A stretch of 64,000 bases of DNA from Hofstenia miamia. Its lineage: Eukaryota > Xenacoelomorpha > Acoela. Below the pieces are notes generated by a model, which saw only the letters and a program-made list of their open reading frames with translations, ran no database searches and was not told the DNA's origin. The position numbers and the translations under genes were made by a program. Position 1 is the stretch's first letter; the number at the start of each line of letters is the position of its first letter. The stretch covers positions 2,194,502 through 2,258,501 of the forward strand of contig SCFE01000031.1 in NCBI GenBank assembly GCA_004352715.1, in the 5' to 3' direction. Positions 15,401-25,522 of the stretch are shown here, one piece after another.

Positions 15401-18018
15401 CTTCGCTGAAAGAAGCGGAAGACGCTGTCAACGATCTCATCACTGAGATGAAAACTAAGCTTGGTATTGTTTTAAATCACTTGTAATTTTAATTTATTTC
15501 ACGAAACTGTTTGTAAGTGGTATTAGTCAGGGATATATACTTCCCCTATTTTCTGAATGTGACTGGATATAGGTGCAAAAAGGGCAAAGCAAACAACAAA
15601 TGAAACTGGGAAAGTTATATATATCCCTACAAATTCATTTTTAAAAATAGAACTTAATGCGTTGGCATGATTTCATGTAATCATAATCACAAACCTCTTA
15701 TCTACTGGTCCGGACAAACAGATAGTGGTTAACTTTAAAAATATTTGCTTAAGTAACACAAAGATGGAACCGATTCTGACTTGCAGGCCGTTTGGAAAAT
15801 TTCAAGTAAGCTAGGTAATTTCACCTGCCAATTCACAAAAATATTTCTTGTTTTATATGATAAGAATGGATATTTTTTACACTCTTTTGCATGTTACCAT
15901 GCCTTGAATGTGGTTATAATATTAAATGGTTAATTAAGGAGTCCTATGCTAAAATTGTGAATAAAAATCATCTTATCAATGTATAATGATCACATTTATT
16001 ACTTATTTCGTTCCTAAAATATTAAAAACACAACATATGGTTTTTTTAAAGTTTATTTATTTATTAAATATCTAATACAGCCCATTGAAATCCCCGTGCA
16101 TAGCACGGGCAGATACTAGCATATTGTAAAATTTACCAGCCGGCCAACTACCACCTTCGGCGTGTTCCAATTCTGAGTTAACAGCTGCTGCAGTTAGCGT
16201 TTCGTAGTCTTATGAGCTTATCACACTCACTTGATAATTTTCTCGCAAAAAATAGATTTTTTCACGAACAATAGGTATGAATTTTTGAAGGTGAAATAAG
16301 TACATGTTTTTACGTAAAACCAAAATTTTTAGGTGTCATTTTTACCGTCCAATTTTGAATGTCAATTGTTATTCTGTTTACCACTCAATTTTTCAGTTCG
16401 TAGCCTGGAATCAGTAAATGATAAACCATTGTTTTAGAGCCATACCTTCCTGTTATAAAAGAACAAAACAACGTGCAGATGGAGACGCCTCGTAAGTAGT
16501 TTCAAATTAATTTACATTATCCAATTTAAATTGCATATCGGTAAATGAGATAAGTAGCGTATGTGGAAAATATTTCGTTGTATTTGATTGAAATGTATCA
16601 TAGAAAATCTCACTAACTGTGAGCTGAACGACATCAGTGAGGATTATGAGGAGGAAGATGCTCAGCAGGAGGCAGACTATCTTGACGGAATGGATCAATC
16701 AGCGGAAATCAATGGCAACGTGAACGAGAGTCAAGAGGATGTTGACTTCATTCGCGAGTACGAGAAATTCTGTAGTGATAATTTACAGGTACTATTCACT
16801 CATTTTTCATTGTAGCACACTTTCGAAAGTTTCGATATAAACTCTTTGAAATTTGTTTTCACGATTGTTTCCAATTACACCGTTAGGTATTTTTTATGTA
16901 ATTTATGCTTGCAATAAAAACAAAGAAACAATTATTTCTCTCAATTGGCGTTTTGCAAGGATATCTTCATCATATTGCATGCTGCTTGTATGTGTTTAGT
17001 TTTGCATTTTCTGCTTTTTTACTTGCTAAACAAACTTCACTGTCATCAAGAATGTCAATTTATCAAATGGAGAAAAAATTAGCATTGTATTTAACAGGTT
17101 ATCAAATACAGATTCAAGATAATATCGTGAAAATTTAATACTTCTCAAGTTTGTAATCTAGGAAATTATTACATATTTATTTTAAGACTCAGTTGAAACG
17201 CATTCTGTCTGCTAAAGATCCAAAAAAAACTATAATCGTTATCAAGTTCTACTTAGTTACTAAGAACTAAAGCTGTGATTAGTTAACTTTTTCACTAACA
17301 TTGAATTAATTCCATACATTTCTTCTCTTTTAGTTGAGATCTGATATCAATCTGAACAGTTTCAGCAACATGCCAGGGAATATGTCTGCCAATATCTCTT
17401 TCCGCAAAAAAACGGACCAGAATCCAGCAGATATGAAGTTGTGTGTAATGGTAAAGAAAGGGAATCGAACAATGGTATGATATTTTTAATTAGTTTTAGA
17501 AAGGTGATATTTTCTAATGTTGAGCATAATGTGAACATGGTGTTTTATGTGGTAAATCTTTTCAACAATTTGCATAGTCATGTTGTTGCTTCCCGCTAAT
17601 CTAAACTATATTCAAAGCGTTGTTATTTTAGCTTAGAGACCGGGCTAAATTTAGAGATTTGGTTTCTGTTAAACTTAAATGCAAGAAACGTTTTTAAGTT
17701 ATTTTTTACAAATATCCCCAAATGTTTTTGAATTTGTAAATATAGTTTCGCGATCTGGACATTCCTTTACCAGAAGAAATGGCGTCTAGCATTCAGAGAA
17801 ACGTGCAGGAAGAGCAGGATGAACGTGAAAAATTAAAGCAAAAAACACTCTCCATACATGAGCGTCAGCAGGAAGAAGAACATCAGGAGTTGATTTCAGG
17901 AATTCTTCAGCCTCTCTCGGTGGTGAATCGTACTCCGCAGAAACAGAAGCATTTTCAACATCCGCGGGGCGCTCCAAACGCTGATCTTATTTTTAACACT
18001 GGAGGGCGTCGACGCTGA
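440..18018 (+). CDS. UPF2: UPF2 (regulator of nonsense transcripts 2), 3' two-thirds, 16 exons
   Basis: UPF2 is the cytoplasmic scaffold of nonsense-mediated decay that bridges UPF1 and UPF3. Exons that join in phase: 440-571, 1440-1572, 1774-1928, 3725-3800, 5128-5232, 5274-5469, 5908-6016, 6060-6290, 6620-6805, 6891-7094, 7298-7427, 7875-8011, 10860-11037, 16604-16788, 17334-17474 and 17746-18018 (TGA). They encode about 856 residues. Roughly residues 210-430 match the second MIF4G domain (HSPESHLRTKVLLEQMMRKK) and 440-650 the third, UPF3-binding one (HVRYNSIQYVASILAGLV; PDHLFRIRLTCILLDSCGQY). An acidic linker and UPF1-binding region follow, then the family's C-terminus (QHPRGAPNADLIF, ending GGRRR). 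Exons 5128-5232 and 16604-16788 are strongly acidic, as in the family. The start codon and first MIF4G domain lie left of the window. The 7875-8011/10860-11037 exon pair is repeated at 13291-13427/15286-15463. Identity is firm from conserved blocks; individual splice sites are inferred. Confidence 0.93.
2820..3658. mobile_element. Non-autonomous hAT-type element with ACCGG-rich ends and 8-bp TSD
   Basis: The element lies in UPF2 intron 3. The left end CATAGGTGTAAACAGGTCGG is inverted at the right end as CCGGTTTACACCTATG. Both flanks carry the identical 8-mer GTTAAAAG (2812-2819 and 3659-3666), the target-site length of hAT transposases. The outer 80-100 bp on each side are full of ACCGG/CCGGT units and far more GC-rich than the AT-rich core. 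No transposase-like frame is seen, so it needs a transposase in trans. Confidence 0.85.
8252..9820 (-). mobile_element. Tc1/mariner-type transposon with degenerate transposase (copy A)
   Basis: Inverted ends TACTGGTCAAATT (8252) and AATTTGACCAGTA (ending 9820) begin and end at TA, as in Tc1/mariner elements. The reverse strand between about 8990 and 8540 encodes a decayed DDE catalytic domain, with EKMMIWAIIS, then CHINKMIVKQLTNAGVKF and a broken version of the family's PIENVW block (THPIENV). The N-terminal part is read from about 9560 leftwards. The middle is lost at the N10 gap. Several stops show it is dead. A copy lacking the catalytic half lies at about 13560-14245. Confidence 0.75.
9251..9260. 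other. Assembly gap (10 N)
   Basis: Ten Ns lie inside the Tc1-like element of copy A. Sequence to the right resumes with the block found at 13681 in copy B, so transposon DNA is missing or misjoined here. Confidence 0.95.
10025..10437 (+). mobile_element. 413-bp Tc1-family element with partial transposase (copy A)
   Basis: TAGCTCAAG at the left is inverted as CTTGAGCTA at the right, and both ends run into an inverted AAAAAAGTGGCCAC block. TA dinucleotides flank the element. Inside, the + strand encodes only the last catalytic blocks of a Tc1-like DDE transposase: LEQDGATSHTSKS (second Asp) and WSPNSPDLVPIENVW (Glu of the triad). The first Asp and the DNA-binding domain are absent. It is an internally deleted, non-autonomous element inside a UPF2 intron. 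Confidence 0.85.
12144..13143. other. Assembly gap (1000 N)
   Basis: Exactly 1000 Ns, probably a placeholder size, separate the two UPF2 segment copies. A TA microsatellite (12119-12143) abuts the left edge and copy B starts at the right edge. The two 350-residue reading frames that cross it are meaningless. Confidence 0.97.
13291..15463 (+). CDS. UPF2: Second copy of UPF2 exon pair (third MIF4G domain)
   Basis: Exons 13291-13427 (137 nt) and 15286-15463 (178 nt) duplicate 7875-8011 and 10860-11037. They encode the PDHLFRIRLTC and RYVWKKK blocks plus FPIDIDNMISDTIEILRP. The pair totals 315 nt and enters and leaves in phase 1. Splicing both copies would therefore add 105 residues in frame, and mutually exclusive use would also keep the frame. 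Such a repeat would disturb an all-helical MIF4G fold, so it is either an unmerged allele or a recent tandem duplication that may be spliced around. Confidence 0.7.
14451..14863 (+). mobile_element. 413-bp Tc1-family element with partial transposase (copy B)
   Basis: It has the same length, inverted ends and transposase fragment (SPDLVPIENVW) as the element at 10025-10437. It occupies the same position relative to the duplicated exons, so it was copied with the segment rather than inserted independently. Confidence 0.85.
16093..16119 (+). mobile_element. Candidate Helitron 3' terminus
   Basis: A 7-bp stem with a 3-nt loop (CCCGTGC, ATA, GCACGGG) is followed six bases later by CTAG. A hairpin just upstream of CTRR is the usual Helitron 3' end. 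The next base is C rather than the canonical T, and I could not place a matching 5' TC end, so this may be a different hairpin-ended repeat. Confidence 0.35.
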
Positions 18019-20257
18019 TTTCAATCAATCGCCTGGTGAGTTATTTCTTCAGTAAAAGGTGTGTTCATTCATTTCTAGATGTTTAGCTACTTACATCTTA
18101 GTAAAAAATAATGATTTGCTTAAAAATGAATCATTTTAATAGCAATTCTATTACGTATTAATTTTTTCATTGTTAATATAAATTGCACATTTTAGTGATC
18201 AGATTTATATTGTAGGACAGCTATGCGCATTGACATTTTAGAATCTTCTATTAAATTTCAATTTTTTCAGTGTTTCTTAGCACAAAAAGTTATACTTTAT
18301 TGATATTTTAAGTGTCATAGTATACAAACATGGCCAAGGTCCATCCCACTATCGGGGTTGCTAGAAATTTGCAGCAGCCTGTTTAAAATGCTTTGTGTAA
18401 AGCAAAAACTGTGATGCAGAGGTTAATAACATACTTTGCAGGATGTATTAAATTTCAAAGAGGACTTCGAACTTCAGTCATGCTTCAAAATCATGGTAGT
18501 TAGACTCTACCACCATTAATGAGACTCGTGCCAGTGTACCAAACTCAAATATCATTGTCTATTTATAATGACTAGTTTGAAATACTACTTTACTATGCAT
18601 ATTTATAAATTTTTATATGTTTAGGTAATCGGTTTTACAAAGAAGACGAGATTATCCATTTTAACTCACTGATGTTTCGACGGCAGAATCTACTTCTTCT
18701 CTCTCGGCTAATATCTGAGTGCTTCACTCTTTTTATAAATTCTTGATGTTAAGGCATTCTGTACAGAATAATATACTGATCTATGGATTCATGTTTTCAA
18801 TATATATATTATATTGTTCAAAAATATATAGAAATGTAGTTTTAAACTAATACAATTGCTTTATTTTTAAAACAATACTAGAAGGCAATAATGATATTCT
18901 GTATTTACTAACGGTTAAAGTGATTTATCGATGACTATTGTTTTAAATTTCAAACAAGGACATATATAATGTAACGAAATACTTCGACAAATAAATTTAG
19001 CCTAAATACACTAAAACTTGTAGTGGATTCAATTTCAAATTTTCAATGTGATTTAATCAAAATAATATAAACATTAAAATTGAGAACTGATACCTTATCT
19101 GAATCGCGTTGAAAAGGGAGATACGTTCAAAGCATGAACACCAAAATCGCAATTACAAAATATGACAAAGTATAAATATTTTATTCATCCTCTGTGAAAG
19201 AACAATTTTTTAGAAAAATTTAAGAAGCAAATGATGAACACTTACTAATTTTTGTATTGAGTTATAGAATGAATTAACACTTCAACTTAGAGAAGAAATA
19301 TTAATTTAAATCTGAAAGAAATGTAAAAAATTATTTGAAATCAAAAAACACAATTTAAATTACCAAAGAACACAATTCCGACAACCAAGTTTAAGTATTT
19401 AAGCACAAATGCTTTTCTTCAAATCTTAAGTCCTTAGTGCTTTGTATATTGATTTTATGTAGGCTTTAAAAAATATTATTTGTGCTTAGAAATATTTGAA
19501 ATTCGTGGGTTGCGGCATCAATAAAGAAATATTGCAAGATCTTTTTTTAAATTCATAGAAGAATGATTTAGATCTAAGTTATTGCTTGTAATTGAATTCA
19601 GAAACATTCAAAATAGCTTCTTGAAACGATAACCTGTATTTTAATTTTACATTACAAACTACTAAACTAAGAAAATATTAGTAACCGGAGCAATACTGAT
19701 TAGGGAAAACGGCTTGGATATAGCATATTGAGTTTCTTTGCTAATATATTGTTTCAGTGGTTACAGCAAATTTCACCGAAAAAAAATCTCACCGAAAATA
19801 TTATTAAAATGGAATGTTATGTATTTACAGAAATATTATATATTAAAAGAAACCTAATAATGTATTTTTACATATTAATTTCATTTACTAGGAAATCTCT
19901 AATAACAAAGTTGATAAATTGTTATTAGGACAAATATATTCCTCTTATTTTGTAAAAGTAAGTTATATAGAATGCTATTTTTCAGTTAAAACAGTAATGG
20001 ATCAAGTAAATTAAAAGGAATATTGCCAAATACAATTTAATATTGCTATTTCAAAACACAACGTTGCTTCAGGTAATATTGCAAACCGAATTTGCTTAAT
20101 ACCGCTTCGGTAATATTGCCAAGTTTAAAAGCTTAAGCCTTGATGTTTTTGCGAACTTTTATGCTTGAAAATATATTGTTCTGTTCTCTTCTACCCAAAA
20201 TTACTTCCGTTTTACTTAGTTCCTTTTTCTAAATACTATTTTATTGCATATTTTTAT
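18019..20257. other. UPF2 downstream region, no gene seen
   Basis: The region is AT-rich with no supported coding sequence, and reading frames are short and composition-driven. It must contain the UPF2 3' UTR, but I cannot pick a polyadenylation site with confidence. Confidence 0.6.
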
Positions 20258-20327
20258 TGAACAGTGGTGGAAGAAAACCACACTCATTTTTAATGAGAGA
20301 TTGCTGGTTTGAGTCCAGCCTGTTCAA
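20258..20327 (+). tRNA. tRNA-like sequence, anticodon TTT (Lys?)
   Basis: The 7-bp acceptor TGAACAG pairs perfectly with CTGTTCA. A D stem GTGG/CCAC has a 7-nt loop. A four-pair anticodon stem with one A-A mismatch holds loop TTTTTAA, giving anticodon TTT. The T arm GCTGG-TTTGAGT-CCAGC is perfect, and GGTTTGAGTCC resembles a pol III B box. The D loop lacks the usual GG and position 26 is missing. It may be a divergent tRNA, a pseudogene or the head of a tRNA-derived SINE. Confidence 0.45.
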
Positions 20328-21059
20328 TGGATCATTTGTATCTATTTATTCCAATTTCATTTCCGAAAACTTGAAATAATCAATATTATAGATATAATAT
20401 AATTAATAATAATGAAGAACCGTAAATGCAAGCAAATCACGTTAAGAGCGAAAACAAAATTTCTCTCTAAAACTGAATTACTAGCAATTCTATATAATAA
20501 AAAGTGGTATTAAATAGTACTTTGGACTAAATATTAACGCTCGCGCGAGTGATAAACAATGTACAACTTACGATTGATGGAACACCTGAAGCTGCTTTTT
20601 CGGATAATTTAAAAATTGATTTTTAAAACATTCCGTAGGTGCCAAATATGAAGTCTTAAACGCTTCCTTAATGGAATTTGCCCTATGTTGAGCTTAACTA
20701 TTCATCATAGAAAAATTTATTGCAGCTTACTTGTTACAGAAACATCATCACTCTCACTTTACAAGATGGTATTCTACAATCCCAATAAACGCTATCTAGG
20801 AAAATTGTTTATTTTATTAACCTAGGACGAAGCAAACCTCTGATTGATTGTATGTATTCCATTGATTATTTCAAATTAGAAAATAAGTGTCCCAACTTGA
20901 ATTATTTCGGTGAGATTTGTTTTCGGGGAAGTTTGCTGACACCGTTTCAGTAGATGATTTTGAGTTGTCAATGTGTTGATGTAAAGATTTCTCTTTCGCA
21001 TTAATGATGTTCAAAATATTTAATTATTTACTATATATATATATATATAATCATTGAAA
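20328..21059. other. Intergenic AT-rich DNA
   Basis: No gene is seen. A short TA microsatellite lies near 21031-21050, just before LINE sequence starts. Confidence 0.6.
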
Positions 21060-22373
21060 AAGGCATTGAAATTGCAAATATTATAAATAAACACTTTGTG
21101 AAACTGGTAAATTTCAAGATGAAAATTCTATAAAAGAAATTTCTAAATTCAATTACCATCATATAAATTTGAATCACTCATCTTTTAAATTTAAATATGT
21201 TTCACTTCATGATTTTTGTAAATGCTCAAAACTGATAACAACAAGTAAATCAAAAGGCCCAAGTTACTATCCTCTATCGTTCTTCAAAACGCTCTATATG
21301 TATTAGCAAAATCATTATGTGATCTCTTTAATGAATGTATTTACTATTCCTATTTCTCTCAACAATTAAATATGGCTGAAGTTATTCCCATTTGTAAAAA
21401 GGGCAATAAAGAGAAAACAGAGAATTTCCGTCCAATATCTATTCTCTCAGGAATAAGCAAAATTTTTGAGGAGTTCATATATCAACAATTAACCATCTAC
21501 ATTGAAGAGAATAAACTTTTAAGCAAACAGCAATGTGTTTTAGAAAAGGATTATCATCAAATTTTGCATTAATTGAAATGGCGTAGAAAATTAGCCAAAG
21601 ATGAAAAAGTTTATATTGCTTCACTTGATATATCAAAGGCCTTTCATTCAATTAATTATGATTTACTAATTTAAAAATTAAGAGAAATTTATAATTTTAG
21701 TGGTTCATCAATCCAATTTCTGAAATCATATATATTTGATCGTTCAAAATACGTGAAAGTAAACAATCTATCGTCAATACAAATATTGGTAAATAATGGA
21801 GTGCCACAAGGATCAGTTTTAGGAACACTATTATTCAATCTATATGTAAATGATATTCCTAACTTCATTGAAGGGAAATGCATTCAATTTGCAGATGATA
21901 TTATATTATATACATCCAAAATAAAGATTTTACAAGAACATATAATTAAAGTAAAGAAATATTTTGAACAGAATATGATGAAATTAAATATTGCGAAAAC
22001 TACATTTATGATTATAAAGAATAAAAATGGAAAAAGTGAACCATTAGAATCAATATATATTGAAAAAGATCATTTATCAAACTAAGAAAGTTAAATATCT
22101 TGGTATTAAAATTTTTTTTTAACGGAGATGATATTTTATATTTATTATGAATTATGGTTCAAATTGTAAATCATCTTCTTTAAATGAAAGACTTGAATTT
22201 ACAATATTTGTAATTTTTTTTAAATTTTTTTTAATGAACTCTATAAATGTTTTCTTTTTACTCGGGCTAACTTTATTTTCTGGACGTCATCCCTGTACCA
22301 CTTTGTTCTTCAATTTGGCATTTGACTTTTACTTGACATCCAATTATTTATTTTTTTTTAATGTCCAAACTAT

Positions 22374-22745
22374 CTAGAAGACATAAAATAATTCTTCTAA
22401 TGAAGATTCAACTTCTATAGTTCCCAAAATACAAGCGGCATTTGTCTGCTGAATTGTAATACTCAAACGTTGTTTAAAATACTCTGCTGCACGCGGTTCT
22501 TTTGAAGAAAATATTAGGGACTTGCCAAGTTGGGAAATAAAGTCTCCAGTTAATTTACCTGCACTGCCTTGACATTCAAAAGCTAGGGGTTGAAATATAT
22601 AGCCTTGTTGAACAATGTCACTATATTTAGACATTTTTCGGGATTCAGCATCTGTTGCAGCTTTAGTAGGAGCAAAAGTTGAAATCCGACTGGGAGCAAT
22701 TGCAACTACTGTAACGTCCCACACTAAGGAGCGTCCTCTTGACAA
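22374..22745 (-). pseudogene. Orphan restriction-like endonuclease module inside LINE-A
   Basis: An open frame of 123 codons on the strand opposite to LINE-A. Key blocks are WDVTVVAIAPSR, then a K-rich helix with SKYSDIV, then IFQPLAFECQG. The pattern D...(30-40 residues)...E-x-K/Q, together with DVTV and KY, resembles the PD-(D/E)XK endonuclease at the C-terminus of R2-type retrotransposons. Here the last position is Q rather than K. It splits the LINE-A reverse transcriptase between KYLGIK and DNKLKF. The family assignment is inference from motifs. Confidence 0.45.
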
Positions 22746-22898
22746 TAAACTTAAATTTACAGATCAGATCAATGCAACTACGAAGAAAATGGCCCATGGA
22801 GTTAAATTGCTAACTAAGATTCNCACTTTGTTCTTCAATTTGGCATTTGACTTTTACTTGACATCCAATTATTTATTTTTTTTTAATGTCCAAACTAT

Positions 22899-23270
22899 CT
22901 AGAAGACATAAAATAATTCTTCTAATGAAGATTCAACTTCTATAGTTCCCAAAATACAAGCGGCATTTGTCTGCTGAATTGTAATACTCAAACGTTGTTT
23001 AAAATACTCTGCTGCACGTGGTTCCTTTGAAGAAAATATTAGGGACTTGCCAAGTTGGGAAATAAAGTCTCCAGTTAATTTACCTGCACTGCCTTGACAT
23101 TCAAAAGCTAGGGGTTGAAATATATAGCCTTGTTGAACAATGTCACTATATTTAGACATTTTTCGGGATTCAGCATCTGTTGCAGCTTTAGTAGGAGCAA
23201 AAGTTGAAATCCGACTGGGAGCAATTGCAACTACTGTAACGTCCCACACTAAGGAGCGTCCTCTTGACAA
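22899..23270 (-). pseudogene. Second copy of the endonuclease module (duplicated at single N)
   Basis: Its translation is identical to the 22374-22745 frame; the DNA differs at a few silent positions. About 520 bp (from about 22300) are repeated on either side of the N at 22823. Such a copy-N-copy structure suggests that two overlapping contig ends were joined without merging, so the genome may hold one copy only. Confidence 0.6.
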
Positions 23271-23852
23271 TAAACTTAAATTTACAGATCAGATCAATGC
23301 AACTACGAAGAAAATGGCCCATGGAGTTAAATTGCTAACTAAGATTCAACATATATTACCAATTAATTGGAGGATTGTATTACTAAGATCTCTTATATTG
23401 TCACATTTTTCATATTCTTTTTTATTTACCAATGTTACCTAGAAAATATTTAAAAAACTTAAAAAAGTTTTTAATAGGGCAAATAATACAATCTGTAGTG
23501 AAAATGATCAAAGTAATATATTAGAAAAACATAATATCGAATCATTAGAATACTTATTAAAATTAAATTGCCCCTTACTATTTTGGAAAAGACCTTCAGT
23601 AGAATAACAGAAAAATATACACAAGCAAACTAAGACTTATCACAAAATCAGATTTGAAAAGAAAATCTTTGAAAAATCATTTATGAATTTTACAATTGAT
23701 TTATGGAACAAACTCCATCCAGATATTAAAGAAGAACGAAATTTCAATAAATTTAAAAAATCAGTAAAAATTTCACTAAAACGAAGAAGATACAACTACT
23801 TATCAAACAATAAATTCTAATACATTTAAAATACACAGCTTTCATCGTTAAA

Positions 23853-25490
23853 ATGAAAAACGAAAATATTAGTACCTTGCTTGACAAGCTATCAGAAAAT
23901 ATATCAAAGACCTACAATTCAAAAGCTGTAATGAAGGTAGGCATGAAAGACGAGATGTTAAATCTCATATCTAGTGTTAAAAATGCAATAATTGATGAAC
24001 TATTACTTCAGCGTGATGATAATAAATCAAAAGGTGATAAGCCTGTGGCATCTAAAATCCCGTCATATTCAGATGTTGCTAAAAGCACCCTAGACTTACA
24101 AACTGTATCAGTTAAATTAAGTAATACTCGCCCTGATGTTAATTCTTTGAAGTCATTGGAAAATGACGTTATAAAGAACATCCCCTTAACCTCAGCACCT
24201 CTCCACAGTATTAAATCTACTGCTTCTGGAAAAGCTATATTGCGGTTTCCAAAAACTAAGTCAATCGAACCCGTAATTTCACAGTTGAAAAAGATGGATA
24301 TACTCCACAGAAAGAATTCAAGTTTCTTCCGATTATATCTATTTCCTATATTCCTAGTATTTACCAAAAACCAGAGAAACAAAAATTCAGATCTGATTTT
24401 GCCATTCAAAATCCTGGAATAATTGAAGAAAATTCAACTTTCTCTCTACTATATTCCTACAAGGTAAAGTCTGGCGATTTCATTGCTATTGTACGGGTTG
24501 GTACAAAGGAACGCGAAAATATTTTGAAGAGTGCGTTTATTACAATGTGTAATAAAATATGTATTGTTAAAGATGTAGTAAAGCCACGTCAATGTTCACG
24601 TTGCTTACGATTTAATCACATGAAATTGCAATGTAAGGAAACTCAATCCAATTGTTATAAATGCGGAGATAAACATATCTCTAAAGCCTTCAATGCTACT
24701 GGTTTGAAATGCTTAAATTGCGAAGCATCTTCAGATGATGAAATTAAAAGCTATTGTAGGACACATGGAAGTATATCTTCAAAATGTCCAATTCTTAAAG
24801 AACAGGTACGCAGGTCCGTAACCTCAGCACCTCTACACAGTGTTAAATCTACTGCTTCTGGAAAAGCTATATTGCGGTTTCCAAAAACTAAGTCAATCGA
24901 ACCCGTAATTTTGCAGTTGAAAAAAGATGGATATACTCCACAGAAAGAATTCAAGTTTCTTCCGATTATATCTATTTCCTATATTCCTAGTATTTACCAA
25001 AAACCAGAGAAACAAAAATTCAGATCTGATTTTGCCATTCAAAATCCTGGAATAATTGAAGAAAATTCAACTTTCTCCCTACTATATTCCTACAAGGTAA
25101 AGTCTGGTGATTTCATTGCTATTGTACGGGTTGGTACAAAGGAACGCGAAAATATTTTGAAGAGTGCGTTTATTACAATGTGTAATAAAATATGTATTGT
25201 TAAAGATGTAGTAAAGCCACGTCAATGTTCACGTTGTTTACGATTTAATCACATGAAATTGCAATGTAAGGAAACTCAATCCAATTGTTATAAATGCGGA
25301 GATAAACATATCTCTAAAGACTGCAATGCTACTGGTTTAAAATGCTTAAATTGCGAAGCATCTTTAGATGATGAAATTAAAAGCTCTTGTAGGACACATG
25401 GAAGTATATCTTCAAAATGTCCAATTCTTAAAGAACAGGTACGCAGGTTTGCAGCAAAAATTGATTGGGGAAAAAACCCATCAAATATCT
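23853..25490 (+). pseudogene. LINE-B ORF1 (gag-like, CCHC zinc knuckles) with internal duplication
   Basis: A gag-like first open reading frame of a non-LTR element. The N-terminal region (MKNENISTLLDKLSE) is followed by a domain containing SGKAILRFPKTKSIEP, then cysteine knuckles (QCSRCLRFNHMKLQC, NCYKCGDKHISKDCN). A block of about 635 bp (about 24195-24815) is repeated directly at about 24830-25450. The first copy lacks one A in the run after CAGTTG, which shifts the frame and ends the upstream ORF at 24422. In the first copy a knuckle Cys is also lost (KAFN instead of KDCN). ORF2 starts 30 bp downstream on the same strand. Confidence 0.8.
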
Positions 25491-25522
25491 GACTAGATAG
25501 GTGTGTTTTTCCCAAGATAATT

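Larger units (their letters stand above)
13144..15876. repeat. Duplicated UPF2 segment, copy B
   Basis: This second copy of the 7767-11455 segment begins at the gap edge. It repeats both exons (13291-13427 and 15286-15463) with intact splice sites and almost no base changes. It also carries the 413-bp Tc1-family element (14451-14863) and the right half of the other Tc1 element (to about 14245). Most of the Tc1 catalytic half present in copy A is missing, while copy B keeps about 110 bp (13560-13680) that copy A lacks at its N10 gap. Confidence 0.9.
21060..23818 (+). pseudogene. LINE reverse transcriptase remnant (LINE-A), interrupted by an insertion
   Basis: A 5'-truncated non-LTR retrotransposon reverse transcriptase. 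In order: SKGPSYYPLSFF, AEVIPICKKGNKEK, FRPISILSGISKIFE, SLDISKAF, NNGVPQGSVLGTLLF, the catalytic FADD box at 21888-21899 (usual form YADD), and KYLGIK near 22095. The frame is then broken by about 600 bp of foreign DNA (about 22120-22735, doubled at a single-N join) and resumes with DNKLKFTDQINATTKKM. The C-terminal tail ends at the stop at 23818, including FTIDLWNKLHPDIKEE. Stops and frameshifts occur throughout, so it is inactive. Family placement (CR1/L2/Jockey group) is not resolved. Confidence 0.85.

Noticed and set aside
16482-16494. 13-nt mini-exon ATGGAGACGCCTC with GTAAGT donor
   Set aside because: It is incompatible in phase with both the UPF2 exon upstream and the one at 16604.
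22615-23442. Forward frames of about 95-100 codons around the N at 22823
   Set aside because: They fuse antisense of the endonuclease module to the LINE-A tail (DNKLKFTDQ); only the tail part is real coding remnant.
24008-24409. 133-codon reverse frame opposite LINE-B ORF1
   Set aside because: It is the antisense shadow of the zinc-knuckle ORF1, which has the recognisable motifs.
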